35,694 nucleotides of DNA, from the IMG/VR virus record IMGVR_UViG_3300031902_000031, positions 1 to 35,694 of that record; one strand, written 5' to 3'. Numbering within the stretch: position 1 is the first letter of the stretch; each line of letters begins with the position of its first letter. The position numbers and the translations under genes were made by a program. The notes beneath the pieces were generated by a model that had not been told where the DNA came from, did no database searches, and saw only the letters and a program-made list of their open reading frames with translations. This stretch comes from a virus. Positions 16,051-23,749 of this stretch are shown one piece after another.

Positions 16051-16863
16051 TCACTTCCATGTGCCTGCCTTCATCCTTTGTCGGATAACCGACGCCGGTG
16101 TTTTATCCGTAACGGCACTCGAGCCTGTCGGATTTGCTCTAACCGTTCCCATCGGATTGGTCTTAGCTGGCGTAGCCGCTGGTTTTCCAGCATTCCCGCC
16201 GAGTAGCGCAAATGACAACTTGTTTACTTCGCGTGCCTGATCTAGTGGATGGAGTTTTGCGATTCGTCGAAGCTCGTCATGATTTTTACCAAGCTTGTAA
16301 GCCACCTCGGCTGGATTATCGACTAACAGCAGTGCATCCCGCACGCTGTGCGTGAATGGCGTATCTTCGCCACGCACAACATCGTCAAAATCGTCGTACT
16401 TTTCGGAAGCTCGGTCAAACTCGTCATTCATCCGCTTGTATTGCTTTTGAACGTGAGCGTGTCCTTCCGCTTCTTTAGCTTTGCGCTCTTCGTGTTCCTT
16501 CGCTCCGAGTGCATAGCGTACTGCCGCGTGTATCTTTTCTTCCTCGCTCATACTGGGCCCGTTAGGTTGTCCAGGTGAGTTATAAGAATTCTGGTGTGAT
16601 ACTTGTGCGCTGTCGCTGTCTGGCTGTCTGAATTGAGCTTCCATGCGTGCTATATGCTCCTGCATCTGTCTCATTTCCCTCTGGTGTTTTTTGGCTTGCA
16701 TTCCCAACCGCTTCTTTACGCCGTATGGGTCATCCTTGTCTGCATGTCCTTGATCAGCGTCCGATACTCCTTGTTCTTCCGCATCACCTGGGCCAACACC
16801 GCCATTCACGACATCTGTATCGTCACCACTTTGTGCTTGGTCAATCACCTGCTCTTCGTCCAT
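16051..16863 (-). CDS. 8: Scaffolding protein
   Basis: A 270-residue highly charged protein (P22 scaffold has 303). The N-terminal 45 residues are very acidic (MDEEQVIDQAQSGDDTDVVN). Residues 50-75 and 115-150 are coiled-coil (AKKHQREMRQMQEHIARMEA, AKEHEERKAKEAEGHAHVQK). The C-terminus is small and basic with a final helix (ASVIRQRMKAGTWK), like the helix-turn-helix coat-binding end of P22 gp8. It lies between portal and coat and starts behind a strong TAAGGA. In the family it directs procapsid assembly and then leaves. Confidence 0.88.
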   Translation of the reverse strand: MDEEQVIDQAQSGDDTDVVNGGVGPGDAEEQGVSDADQGHADKDDPYGVKKRLGMQAKKHQREMRQMQEHIARMEAQFRQPDSDSAQVSHQNSYNSPGQPNGPSMSEEEKIHAAVRYALGAKEHEERKAKEAEGHAHVQKQYKRMNDEFDRASEKYDDFDDVVRGEDTPFTHSVRDALLLVDNPAEVAYKLGKNHDELRRIAKLHPLDQAREVNKLSFALLGGNAGKPAATPAKTNPMGTVRANPTGSSAVTDKTPASVIRQRMKAGTWK

Positions 16864-16960
16864 GAATCCTTACTCCATTTCGGCAATTCTTTCTGCCCTA
16901 GAACCTACGGTGGCTCTGAAACCCTGACAACATCATGTTATCGTATGGCTATTTTACCAC

Positions 16961-17028
16961 CCCTGTGGATAATTATTACCCCACAGGTGGGGGTTATCCA
17001 CAGGGTTATCCCCAGTTTTTGGGGATAA
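16961..17028. repeat. Two adjacent perfect inverted repeats containing TTATCCACA boxes
   Basis: CCCTGTGGATAA (16961-16972) is the exact reverse complement of TTATCCACAGGG (16994-17005); TTATCCACA is the textbook DnaA box, so two boxes face each other. Inside the loop CCCCAC/GTGGGG forms a nested hairpin (16979-16992). Immediately after, TTATCCCC (17006-17013) pairs with GGGGATAA (17021-17028) around AGTTTTT. The block fills most of the portal-scaffold gap. It may be a DnaA-binding site, a transcript-stabilising structure or a weak terminator. Confidence 0.75.
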
Positions 17029-17061
17029 CTTCAATACCGCCTACTCTGAGAAGCTACGCTT

Positions 17062-19278
17062 CTACTCGGTGGCACTATCCCTTTCACGCATGTCCTTTTC
17101 ATGTTTCTGCTTGGAATCATGCTTGTGAAGGTCGGCCATGAGCTGCGCCAGCTTGACTGTTAACTCAGCCTCGCCTTTCTCGTCCTGGTGAACCAGCTTG
17201 TAGCCTTCCATTTTAAGCTTTTGCTTTTCCAGCTCATGCTTGGTTTTCAGCTCTTGCGCCTTGACGATCATTTCAGCTTGGTCAAGCAAGTGCTTTTCCT
17301 TCCTGATCTTTAGCTCTTCAGCGCGCTCCATCAAAGCCTGCTCTTCCAGGTGCATTTTCTGTTCATTCATCATCATTTCTTGTTTCTTTTGCTGCATTTC
17401 CATCTGCATCATCTGTTCTTGCGGGCTGGGCGGCTGCGGTGGCAGCTCTTTGCCTTCTTCTTTAGCTAAAATCTTAGGCGGAACGATAGATTTGAACCGC
17501 TCTGCTATTTGCGGCATAAACTGTACGTCTAAATTCTTCGCCCATAGATCAGCAATAAGCGGGAATACTTGTGGGTTAGCGGCAATCGTTTGCTGGAAGA
17601 ACTCAAGCGCAATGTCTTTCTGTACTGCGAATGATGGGCCGGTGTCGATCTCAACGTCATATTCACCACCCTCCAGGGTGTTGGCCACGCCATCTTTGGT
17701 CTGCTCATTCAGGATGATGGATTCAGTACGCCCATCAGGCTTGCTAACGATCATGTGGCGCTCTTCTTCCCCAGCAATGACTGGTAGCAGGTCGAGCACA
17801 ACACGTCCGCCTTGCTCAATCGCTTGGTTTAGGTTGTCGAAATACACATAAGCCGACATGGAGCCTTCCATTTTACGCTCACGTCTTGCCTTGCCTGACA
17901 TGTCACGGCCTTGCAGGGCCTCGGTTTCGCTAAAGCCTAGAATCTCGCGCATATCCTGGCAGCCACGTTGATACTGGCTCAACAATGATTGCGATAACTC
18001 CCAAGGTGCCATTTTTTGTGGCATTGCGCCTGTTTTGCCATCCGGCTTGGCAATCAATATGCCATTTTGCAGCTCAGGATTGCGCCACATCTGTTCATTG
18101 CCCTGGATGTTGTCGGGGGTGCCAATCCATTGTTCACGCCTGCGGTTTTTGATCTCGGCTGCCACTTCACTGCCAACATAGTTCACAAACCGCTGGGAGT
18201 CTTTGGCTTCATGAATAAATGAACGAGTATATTGATGGCCCTGGATAAAGCTCGAATCGCCATCCACAAAGATGATCGGCAAATGCCTGCTCGGCCATGC
18301 GTTAAACTTGATGATCTGATTCTGCGTCATCATGTATTGGTTGATCATGTAGTCTTGCGTGGTTCGCTCAGCTTTGATCTTTGGAATGCTATCTAAGATC
18401 ATATCTTTAACAATAACTGCATCCTTGGCTAAATTCTTAACCATTTCAAACTGCTCTTGCATGTCTTCCCATTCGTCTTCGGTCACGGTCATACCGTTAT
18501 CAAGCAGCATGATCTTGACGGGGAACCATTCCTTGCGCGTGTACTTGTTAACCGTGATCGTGTCACGTGTCTGCCATTGGAAGTCCAGCAATGAGCGTGG
18601 GTCGGTGTAACTAACAGGGTTAGTCACCCATGGATAGGTGGCATAGAACTCTTCCTTGGTGTAGATGAACTGTCTGGCGCAGAAATTACCGTCGCCTTTA
18701 TGTGGCTTGATGGCAGTTGGGTCAAAGCTGGTGCGTGTTGCGTCTGGTATGATCTCAAATCTAGCAACTTGGTCAAAGCTCTTCGGTGATTCATAATCGA
18801 GGGTAATTTCAAATGCGCCATAACCCATTAAGAGAGCCGATCTAAATGCAGTTTGATACACGAGATCATTTTGCGATTGATATGAGATTGTTCTTACTAG
18901 GTCAGCGCGGAGATTTATCTGTTCTTGCGTTGCTTTGCCAGTTAATGAACGCACGATTAAATCAGGTTTATTCTTCCGTTGCTCGCCAACAACTTTCTTG
19001 ATGGTGTCGTATAACTTGTTAAACGTCATAGCCGGCTTAAACAATCTTTGAAACTCTGAACGCTCGACTGCCGACCATTGGTCACGCAGCACAAAATTCA
19101 TGTCATCTTTACCACGCACATTATTTTCGCCAAAGTAACCTTCCCACAGGGTAAGGTCTTCGCGTGCTCTTGCTAAAACGTCCGATTCATCAATGCCAGC
19201 CTCAGCCATCTCGGCTTGCATCTTTTCTTGTAACTCTTCAATGTCTTCTTGTGGCATGTTGTCGGCAATGACTTCCAT
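17062..19278 (-). CDS. 1: Portal protein, P22 gp1-like
   Basis: A 738-residue protein (P22 portal has 725), starting MEVIADNMPQEDIEELQEKM. Family features include EDLTLWEGYFGENNVRGKDD, RDQWSAVERSEFQRLFKPAM (P22-type QWS motif), NKLYDTIKKVVGEQRKNKPD and YGAFEITLDY. Next come the central IQGHQYTRSFIHEAKDSQRF and the clip/stem helices around GFSETEALQGRDMSGKARRE. The C-terminal 140 residues form a very long Met/Glu/Gln/Lys coiled coil (MQMEMQQKKQEMMMNEQKMH), the equivalent of the P22 barrel. It forms the dodecameric DNA-entry ring to which terminase docks. Confidence 0.93.
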   Translation of the reverse strand: MEVIADNMPQEDIEELQEKMQAEMAEAGIDESDVLARAREDLTLWEGYFGENNVRGKDDMNFVLRDQWSAVERSEFQRLFKPAMTFNKLYDTIKKVVGEQRKNKPDLIVRSLTGKATQEQINLRADLVRTISYQSQNDLVYQTAFRSALLMGYGAFEITLDYESPKSFDQVARFEIIPDATRTSFDPTAIKPHKGDGNFCARQFIYTKEEFYATYPWVTNPVSYTDPRSLLDFQWQTRDTITVNKYTRKEWFPVKIMLLDNGMTVTEDEWEDMQEQFEMVKNLAKDAVIVKDMILDSIPKIKAERTTQDYMINQYMMTQNQIIKFNAWPSRHLPIIFVDGDSSFIQGHQYTRSFIHEAKDSQRFVNYVGSEVAAEIKNRRREQWIGTPDNIQGNEQMWRNPELQNGILIAKPDGKTGAMPQKMAPWELSQSLLSQYQRGCQDMREILGFSETEALQGRDMSGKARRERKMEGSMSAYVYFDNLNQAIEQGGRVVLDLLPVIAGEEERHMIVSKPDGRTESIILNEQTKDGVANTLEGGEYDVEIDTGPSFAVQKDIALEFFQQTIAANPQVFPLIADLWAKNLDVQFMPQIAERFKSIVPPKILAKEEGKELPPQPPSPQEQMMQMEMQQKKQEMMMNEQKMHLEEQALMERAEELKIRKEKHLLDQAEMIVKAQELKTKHELEKQKLKMEGYKLVHQDEKGEAELTVKLAQLMADLHKHDSKQKHEKDMRERDSATE

Positions 19279-19304
19279 GACTTGCTCCTTCCCTGGATTA
19301 TGTT

Positions 19305-19408
19305 TGGTGATGGGTGATCAGCGTTAGGCTGACTCCTCCCCTGTTATGAGCGCACACCGCTCAACCGCCAGAGGCAAATAGGGGGCTCTATCCCGAGCTC
19401 CACCCATC
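19305..19408 (-). ncRNA. Structured tRNA-shaped leader RNA upstream of the portal gene (candidate)
   Basis: On the minus strand GATGGGT (19408-19402) pairs with ACCCATC (19315-19309), followed by A and CCA, like a tRNA acceptor end. Inside are GCTC/GAGC (D-arm position) and CCCCT/AGGGG, enclosing two hairpins (GCC-TCT-GGC and GAGCG-GTGTG-CGCTC). There is also GTCAG/CTGAT around a 7-base loop at the T-arm position, whose extra G-U pair exists only on the minus strand. The T-loop lacks TTC, so this is not a normal tRNA. The 3' end lies 26 bases before the portal ATG, so a cis-regulatory leader is as likely as a separate RNA. Confidence 0.5.
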
Positions 19409-19417
19409 ATCGAACGA

Positions 19418-19669
19418 TTATAACTCTACACTAGCGTCCTGCGATACTTCAGCTTGTGGCGCAACATATCCTAACAGTTCCCAGTCATCAGCGGACAGCT
19501 CATTAACTGAAAATATGTGGTTGCCGGCATTAGGCGCTGGATTGGTGATAATCTTCCATACATGGTTCATGCCTGCCAGGAATGTCAGATAACCATCGGT
19601 TTCCGACCATGATCTTCTAACAACTTGCTTGCCTGCCTTTAACGCTTCGAGTGCCTCTGTAAATAACAT
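19418..19669 (-). CDS. DUF2829 / Tad2-like protein (candidate anti-Thoeris)
   Basis: About 83 residues from MLFTEALEALKAGKQVVRRS, start chosen for AAGGAGCAACAC-ATG. The opening, then W-S-E-T-D-GYLTFL and the end NELSADDWELLGYV, match the small DUF2829 fold: FxEALxxLKxGKxVxRxxW at the start and xxDWE at the end. Tad2, a DUF2829 protein, sequesters the cyclic ADP-ribose-type signal of Thoeris defence. Whether this copy does so is inference; many DUF2829 proteins are untested. It sits in the late operon between a coiled-coil protein and portal, and a second copy is fused in the gene at 32829. Confidence 0.7.
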   Translation of the reverse strand: MLFTEALEALKAGKQVVRRSWSETDGYLTFLAGMNHVWKIITNPAPNAGNHIFSVNELSADDWELLGYVAPQAEVSQDASVEL

Positions 19670-19697
19670 GTGTTGCTCCTTCAATTGCTGGTTGGTA

Positions 19698-19952
19698 TTA
19701 CAAGAACTTGGCCAGTTCACGCTGAACCTTGTTCATTGTCTCGGTGTAGAATATTTCACATTTATTTGCCACGTCGCGCAATTCATCTTCAACGCCAATC
19801 ATGATCTCGCCGCGATGTTCGTGCTGATCTGCATTGTTGATAACGTCTAACGCCATCTCGTATTCTTTAACGAATGCTTTGTTACTTGAATCCAACTTCT
19901 TGCGCAGCTTCTCAAGTTGTCGAACGCATAGCGTGCTAAAATCGTACTCCAT
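19698..19952 (-). CDS. Coiled-coil hypothetical protein, 84 aa
   Basis: MEYDFSTLCVRQLEKLRKKL begins behind GGAGATTTAA. Almost the whole protein is predicted helical with heptad spacing (LRKKLDSSNKAFVKEYEMAL, IMIGVEDELRDVANKCEIFY). No transmembrane segment or catalytic motif. It sits between terminase and portal, where P22-like phages carry small accessory genes; a chaperone or DNA-packaging accessory is possible but not shown. Confidence 0.7.
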   Translation of the reverse strand: MEYDFSTLCVRQLEKLRKKLDSSNKAFVKEYEMALDVINNADQHEHRGEIMIGVEDELRDVANKCEIFYTETMNKVQRELAKFL

Positions 19953-19971
19953 TTAAATCTCCTTTGGGTAT

Positions 19972-20379
19972 TCATAACAGGCCTTCCATCTCGTCCAGCT
20001 CTTTGTCGCTAATCAATATCACACGCTTCTTATTGCTTGATGGCTCTTTCTTCTCAACCGGTGGCCTGGCTAACTTGTTCTGCTTAATAACACCATCCAA
20101 CAGCTTGATCATTTCTTTCATATCTTCGTTTATGCGATCGATACGCTTGATCATAGCCTGCATGTCAGCAGCATTACCTTTGCGAAATGTTTCCTGCAAC
20201 TGGTTGTATTCTTTTCTCGATCTTTCCATCTCTTCATCAATTGAACGCTTTAAATATTCATTAACCACGTACAAGGCCACTCCGTATTTTGGTTTCGGTG
20301 GATTAGGGTCAGAACCAAACGCGCCATAATAACTTGGCCCGTTATCGTATTCTGTTTCTACCTGTTTAACTATTCGCAT
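19972..20379 (-). CDS. Coiled-coil protein coupled to large terminase, 135 aa
   Basis: Its ATG overlaps the terminase stop (TAATG). The N-terminus is MRIVKQVETEYDNGPSYYGA, followed by a Pro-rich turn and a long charged helix (SIDEEMERSRKEYNQLQETF, KRIDRINEDMKEMIKLLDGV). The C-terminal tail is basic then acidic (KKEPSSNKKRVILISDKELD). Tight coupling to TerL suggests a packaging or portal-related role, but no family is recognised. Confidence 0.7.
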   Translation of the reverse strand: MRIVKQVETEYDNGPSYYGAFGSDPNPPKPKYGVALYVVNEYLKRSIDEEMERSRKEYNQLQETFRKGNAADMQAMIKRIDRINEDMKEMIKLLDGVIKQNKLARPPVEKKEPSSNKKRVILISDKELDEMEGLL

Positions 20380-21947
20380 TATAGATACCTAAAAGTTGGA
20401 TTAAACATATTCTCAGGCGGTGTTGCTGCCGTCTTATCCTGCGCAATGCGATCAGAAGCGATTTCGAGACAGCCATAGCCAAGAGCGTCCATAGGATGAG
20501 AGGCCATGTTCTTGTTTGGCTTGTCCTTGTATCGCTCCTCACCGGACACAGCGACACGCATATACACATAATCTTTCACGAAACCTTTGAACAAGGTTGG
20601 GCATTGCTTCCTGTCCAGAACAAAGCCTGGCTTTCCATCTATCATCTTGTTCAGGAAGTACCTAACAGAACCTAGCCTGGGGTCGATGTCATTTGTACGT
20701 GCGGCAATAGTCTCTATTCCTAAAGAGCATAGCTCACCAATACAGGACATTTCTTCCATTATCTCATTACGCGCAACACCCGCAGGGTCGGCAATGGACA
20801 TGCCACGCCCAACACGACAGTAAGGGAAATCCCTAGCAAGCCCAGGTATCACAATGGACTCGGCAAACGTCCTAATCCCCATCCCATCACCAACATATTC
20901 TTTCAGCACCATCAATTGACCACGTGGCGTCAACTGCATCACCACGCAAGCTGGCGTTAATCCGAAATCCCATCCCAGTATTAAGCTGCCGCCCTGAATA
21001 GCGGTGAGTGTATCGTAAGCATGAAAATCGGGATTGAACTCAGGATAAACGCGCTTACCAAAGCCGACAGAACCATACTCACCCAAGCAAAACACTTTGA
21101 TAAATTCAAGTGACTGACCCTCCGCTAACTTCTCGTAATAATCACCAGGTAAATGCTCAAAGTTATCGGCCTCACTATTGCGCTGCCATTTCTTTGTATC
21201 ACCATTCATCACCAGGCCTGGTGGCTGCTTGAATAGCTTATGACCTTCGTAGGCATGTTCCTCGAAGTCCTTGAATATCCAATGGTCATCCTCTGGCGGA
21301 TTGGTGTCAGCAATAATGCCCGACCAATATGGCTCCTCACAGAATGCCCTGGATGGGTAGCGATTCACACGGCCTTTCATATGCGCCATGGCTGCTTGCG
21401 GTACTTCAGATAGCTCGTTGATGTAACAACCAGTGAGCTCCAACGATTTGATCTTGCGAATGTCTTCCGGTCGGTCTAACGCAATGAATATCAGCTCAAG
21501 CTCAATTACACCACGCCCATCATTGAAGGTGTGCTCATACGTCATGATAGGCTTTTGTCTTTTTCTGATATCACCAAGATCGCCAAACCAGGCTAACCAT
21601 GTGGCAAGAGTTGTGGTCTGTAACTCTCCGGACGTATTTCTAACGATTCCCCACCTACTGCGTCGTCGTCCATTATACCAAACTGGCATATCACAAGCTC
21701 TTCGCACAATCTCTGAAATTGCCCAAGTAGATTTTCCGCTTCCGTAAGGGCCCATAATGACACGCACAAAGCTGTCATCGAGATGAGCAAGGTTGCCCGT
21801 CCTGGTGGGAATATAAATCTTATCAGCTTCTTGAGCATGAATGATTGTCCTCTCTGGATTGATTTCGATATGACAGCTTTCGCCGCGTGCTCGGCTTTCT
21901 TCAATAGATGCAATACGTCTGGCAATCGCTGATGCGGATAATGTCAT
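20379..21947 (-). CDS. terL: Terminase large subunit (packaging ATPase and nuclease)
   Basis: A 522-residue protein. Walker A is GPYGSGKST (residues 66-74) and the Walker B region is LTGCYINE (171-178) ending in the catalytic Glu; a coupling segment ADTNPPEDD follows at about 213-221. The RNase-H-fold nuclease half begins GWDFGLTPACVV (325-336, first acidic residue Asp327), with a further acidic motif in SIADPAG. It uses ATP to pump DNA through the portal and cuts concatemers. The ATG overlaps the preceding zinc-ribbon gene as ATGA and its stop overlaps the next gene, so it is inside a tightly coupled late operon. The separated TerS is 0.8 kb upstream. Confidence 0.93.
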   Translation of the reverse strand: MTLSASAIARRIASIEESRARGESCHIEINPERTIIHAQEADKIYIPTRTGNLAHLDDSFVRVIMGPYGSGKSTWAISEIVRRACDMPVWYNGRRRSRWGIVRNTSGELQTTTLATWLAWFGDLGDIRKRQKPIMTYEHTFNDGRGVIELELIFIALDRPEDIRKIKSLELTGCYINELSEVPQAAMAHMKGRVNRYPSRAFCEEPYWSGIIADTNPPEDDHWIFKDFEEHAYEGHKLFKQPPGLVMNGDTKKWQRNSEADNFEHLPGDYYEKLAEGQSLEFIKVFCLGEYGSVGFGKRVYPEFNPDFHAYDTLTAIQGGSLILGWDFGLTPACVVMQLTPRGQLMVLKEYVGDGMGIRTFAESIVIPGLARDFPYCRVGRGMSIADPAGVARNEIMEEMSCIGELCSLGIETIAARTNDIDPRLGSVRYFLNKMIDGKPGFVLDRKQCPTLFKGFVKDYVYMRVAVSGEERYKDKPNKNMASHPMDALGYGCLEIASDRIAQDKTAATPPENMFNPTFRYL

Positions 21948-22138
21948 TTCTCTAGAATGCTCCGCGGGGGTGACGTTTTGTAATTAGACTTTTTGTAATT
22001 GTCGCGCAAATGTTCTTGCGTAGTAAATCGCACGCCGCACTTGATGCATTCGCGCCTGCGATAAACTTGATTGAGATTTTCATCCTTCGTCGTTTCAACC
22101 ACACGCGAATCAGGATAATCGCAAGACTTACATTGCAT
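21944..22138 (-). CDS. NrdR-like zinc ribbon protein, 64 aa
   Basis: MQCKSCDYPDSRVVETTKDE is followed by YRRRECIKCGVRFTTQEHLR. This is the zinc-ribbon half of NrdR (CxxC, D-S-R-V, RRREC-xx-CGxRFTT), with four cysteines at 3, 6, 31 and 34. Bacterial NrdR continues with an ATP-cone domain that is absent here; the protein stops after a short basic tail. The zinc ribbon alone could bind DNA at an NrdR box or recruit another partner. It overlaps TerL by 4 bases (ATGA). It is confidently a zinc ribbon; its role is unknown. Confidence 0.75.
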   Translation of the reverse strand: MQCKSCDYPDSRVVETTKDENLNQVYRRRECIKCGVRFTTQEHLRDNYKKSNYKTSPPRSILEK

Positions 22139-22326
22139 TATTTCATCTTCTCCGCCAAAACGTTTAAGGCTTCCTGCAATGACATTGCAATTTGTTCCAT
22201 GTCATTTTCAATCGAAGCAATAACAATCCATTGGCCATCAACTGCAATCCTTAGACCATGCTGAATACACCAATCTCCGTCTTCGTCTTCAAATGGCATT
22301 TCAATATAATCAACTTTAAATCTCAT
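22138..22326 (-). CDS. Small hypothetical protein, 62 aa
   Basis: MRFKVDYIEMPFEDEDGDWC is followed by IQHGLRIAVDGQWIVIASIE, then a helix (MEQIAMSLQEALNVLAEKMK). The strands-then-helix arrangement is compact and soluble. It overlaps its neighbour downstream as TAATG and upstream as ATGA, so it is translated in a chain. No family or function is recognised. Confidence 0.65.
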   Translation of the reverse strand: MRFKVDYIEMPFEDEDGDWCIQHGLRIAVDGQWIVIASIENDMEQIAMSLQEALNVLAEKMK

Positions 22327-22517
22327 AATCTACGCAAACCACGCAAAGTTTTGATACGGTTAGCGCGATGGTAACTAATCGCAATATCTTTAGCACCATT
22401 GCGCTTAACCACGTGTGGCGTGCTGTCTTGCGCAAGATAATCATCTTTAGTCATCATGGTGGGCTTCTTGTACTCTTTCTCCACCCAGTTGTTTGTCATT
22501 ATATCGACAGGCTTCAT
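22323..22517 (-). CDS. Small basic hypothetical protein, 64 aa
   Basis: The start is placed at MKPVDIMTNNWVEKEYKKPT because AAGGAA lies 6 bases upstream; the longer frame lacks a ribosome site. The C-terminal half is basic (KRNGAKDIAISYHRANRIKT, ending LRGLRRL), compatible with nucleic acid contact. It overlaps the next gene by 4 bases. No family is recognised. Confidence 0.6.
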   Translation of the reverse strand: MKPVDIMTNNWVEKEYKKPTMMTKDDYLAQDSTPHVVKRNGAKDIAISYHRANRIKTLRGLRRL

Positions 22518-22518
22518 G

Positions 22519-22683
22519 CTATTTCCTTTTTGTGCCAATTACTTTGGGTTTCGGCTTTTGGCTTTGTTCAGCATAAACAGCAGCAATCGCCTGCTCTGGT
22601 CGCGAATAACCTTCCTGCATTTTTAATGCGATTCTTTTTCCCATGCCAGGCACACACTTTGGTTTAGGTTTAACAATCAACAT
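22519..22683 (-). CDS. Small basic hypothetical protein, 54 aa
   Basis: A frame from the ATG at 22683 to TAG at 22519: MLIVKPKPKCVPGMGKRIAL, then a helix containing YSRPEQAIAAVYAEQ, then a Lys-rich tail. It fills the space between two other short genes of the late operon; its stop falls just before the next start. High Lys/Pro content at both ends suggests a disordered, nucleic-acid-contacting protein. Function unknown. Confidence 0.55.
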   Translation of the reverse strand: MLIVKPKPKCVPGMGKRIALKMQEGYSRPEQAIAAVYAEQSQKPKPKVIGTKRK

Positions 22684-22685
22684 GG

Positions 22686-22844
22686 CTACACTCCAATTTT
22701 ATGCGATACCGGCTGAAATACATTTCGATGCCGTGGTTGCTTCACAGGCTTTGCAGTGCCTTTAACCTGTAACACTGGCACATCAGCTTTAATCTTCTTC
22801 GACTTTGGTTTCTTGAGCTTTGGCACTATGTAGTTTTCTTGCAT
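22686..22844 (-). CDS. Small Lys-rich hypothetical protein, 52 aa
   Basis: MQENYIVPKLKKPKSKKIKA starts behind GGAAGAACAAG and lies partly inside the 3' end of the small terminase gene (56-base overlap in another frame). It is almost entirely basic and proline-rich (KGTAKPVKQPRHRNVFQPVS) with no predicted fold. The overlap makes it less certain than its neighbours, but the ribosome site and tight packing favour it. It could be a DNA-binding accessory. Confidence 0.5.
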   Translation of the reverse strand: MQENYIVPKLKKPKSKKIKADVPVLQVKGTAKPVKQPRHRNVFQPVSHKIGV

Positions 22845-23268
22845 CTTGTTCTTCCTTTTCAATTCTATCCAAACGCGCATTCAATTCATTGAGCTGCACA
22901 TTAGACCCAAAATGCTTGTACCACCTACGCTCTAACATCCACGCATCAGCCTGCCATCGATCAACGTTATTACTAACTTTTTCGATGTGCTCACGTACTT
23001 TATTAGCCTCTGCTTTCTTTATAGCCTCGGAAAATATTGCGTACTCGCTATCAATGTTATTAGCGCAATCACGCCTGCCAATAGCTATCCATTCGTATAG
23101 CGTATCCTCGCAAATGCCATTCGCTTCTGCGGCCATAATGTAGGGGATTCGATCAGAAATATCTTTTATGATTGATGCGCAACGTTCTGGATTAAACTTT
23201 GATGGCCTTCCAACTGGCTCAGCCATTTTCTTTGCTTTGCTATTCTTTTTTTTAGGTTTTCCGGCCAT
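22789..23268 (-). CDS. terS: Terminase small subunit
   Basis: About 159 residues from MAGKPKKKNSKAKKMAEPVG (start chosen for CTAAGGATTAGC-ATG). The phrase GRPSKFNPERCASIIKDISD and the following AAEANGICEDTLYEWIAIGR form a helix-turn-helix of the kind used by small terminases to recognise the packaging site. The middle (VREHIEKVSNNVDRWQADAW) would be the oligomerisation helices, and the C-terminus is a charged coil (LNARLDRIEKEEQDARKLHS). Position between lysozyme and the TerL block, and HTH type, support the call. The pac site is not identified. Confidence 0.85.
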   Translation of the reverse strand: MAGKPKKKNSKAKKMAEPVGRPSKFNPERCASIIKDISDRIPYIMAAEANGICEDTLYEWIAIGRRDCANNIDSEYAIFSEAIKKAEANKVREHIEKVSNNVDRWQADAWMLERRWYKHFGSNVQLNELNARLDRIEKEEQDARKLHSAKAQETKVEED

Positions 23269-23289
23269 GCTAATCCTTAGCAATCTTTG

Positions 23290-23718
23290 TTAACTTAATT
23301 TACCGCTTACCATAATTTCTGCGAGCTCTGTTGCTCTGCCGTGTACCTGGGTCGCCCATTTGCTGTTTAACATTTCATGGGCAGCCAAATTATAATTCCT
23401 GTCTTCCAGTGCCGCTATCATACGCTTAAACGTTTGAAACTTCTTGAACCCCATAAAGCACATGTCGATCAACACCATCTGCCTCGGTTCATCCAGTTGC
23501 CTAAACCATTCATAGGCTTCTGTCAGTGCGTTATAAAAATACCTTACATCTTCTTCGTATTGTTTGTTAATCCATTCATCTGACATGCCACGGTCAGTAA
23601 GATTGTAACCAATGCCAATTGTTACTTTGCCAACTGTATCAACATAGGGGAACTTTTCTAACCCTTCATGCTTAATCAATAACTGTTTTAAGCTACTGCA
23701 CATTTCCGCTGTCATCAT
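23290..23718 (-). CDS. Endolysin, T4-type lysozyme (GH24)
   Basis: About 142 residues. The catalytic motif LIKHEGLEKFPYVDTVGKVT then IGIGYN gives the GH24 triad Glu18, Asp27 and Thr33 with spacings 9 and 6, identical to T4 lysozyme (E11, D20, T26). It hydrolyses the MurNAc-GlcNAc bond of peptidoglycan. There is no signal peptide or signal-anchor, so it should need the holin encoded at 33902. The start is at MMTAEMCSSLKQ; the longer frame to 23751 would begin inside the perfect -10 box of the promoter, so it cannot be translated from this transcript. It is the first gene of the late operon. Confidence 0.92.
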   Translation of the reverse strand: MMTAEMCSSLKQLLIKHEGLEKFPYVDTVGKVTIGIGYNLTDRGMSDEWINKQYEEDVRYFYNALTEAYEWFRQLDEPRQMVLIDMCFMGFKKFQTFKRMIAALEDRNYNLAAHEMLNSKWATQVHGRATELAEIMVSGKLS

Positions 23719-23749
23719 GACTACGTGTTTCCAGATTAATGAAGGCACC

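Noticed and set aside
16603-17028. Long plus-strand open frame over the scaffold gene start
   Set aside because: It is antisense to the highly typical scaffold sequence and reads through the palindrome block; shadow frame.
17240-17851. Plus-strand 203-codon Ser/Cys-rich frame
   Set aside because: Antisense to the Met/Glu/Lys coiled coil of the portal; composition artefact.
19305-19408. Ordinary tRNA upstream of portal
   Set aside because: The acceptor and CCA look right, but there is no TTC T-loop, no T8/A9 and no anticodon loop; kept only as a structured leader candidate.
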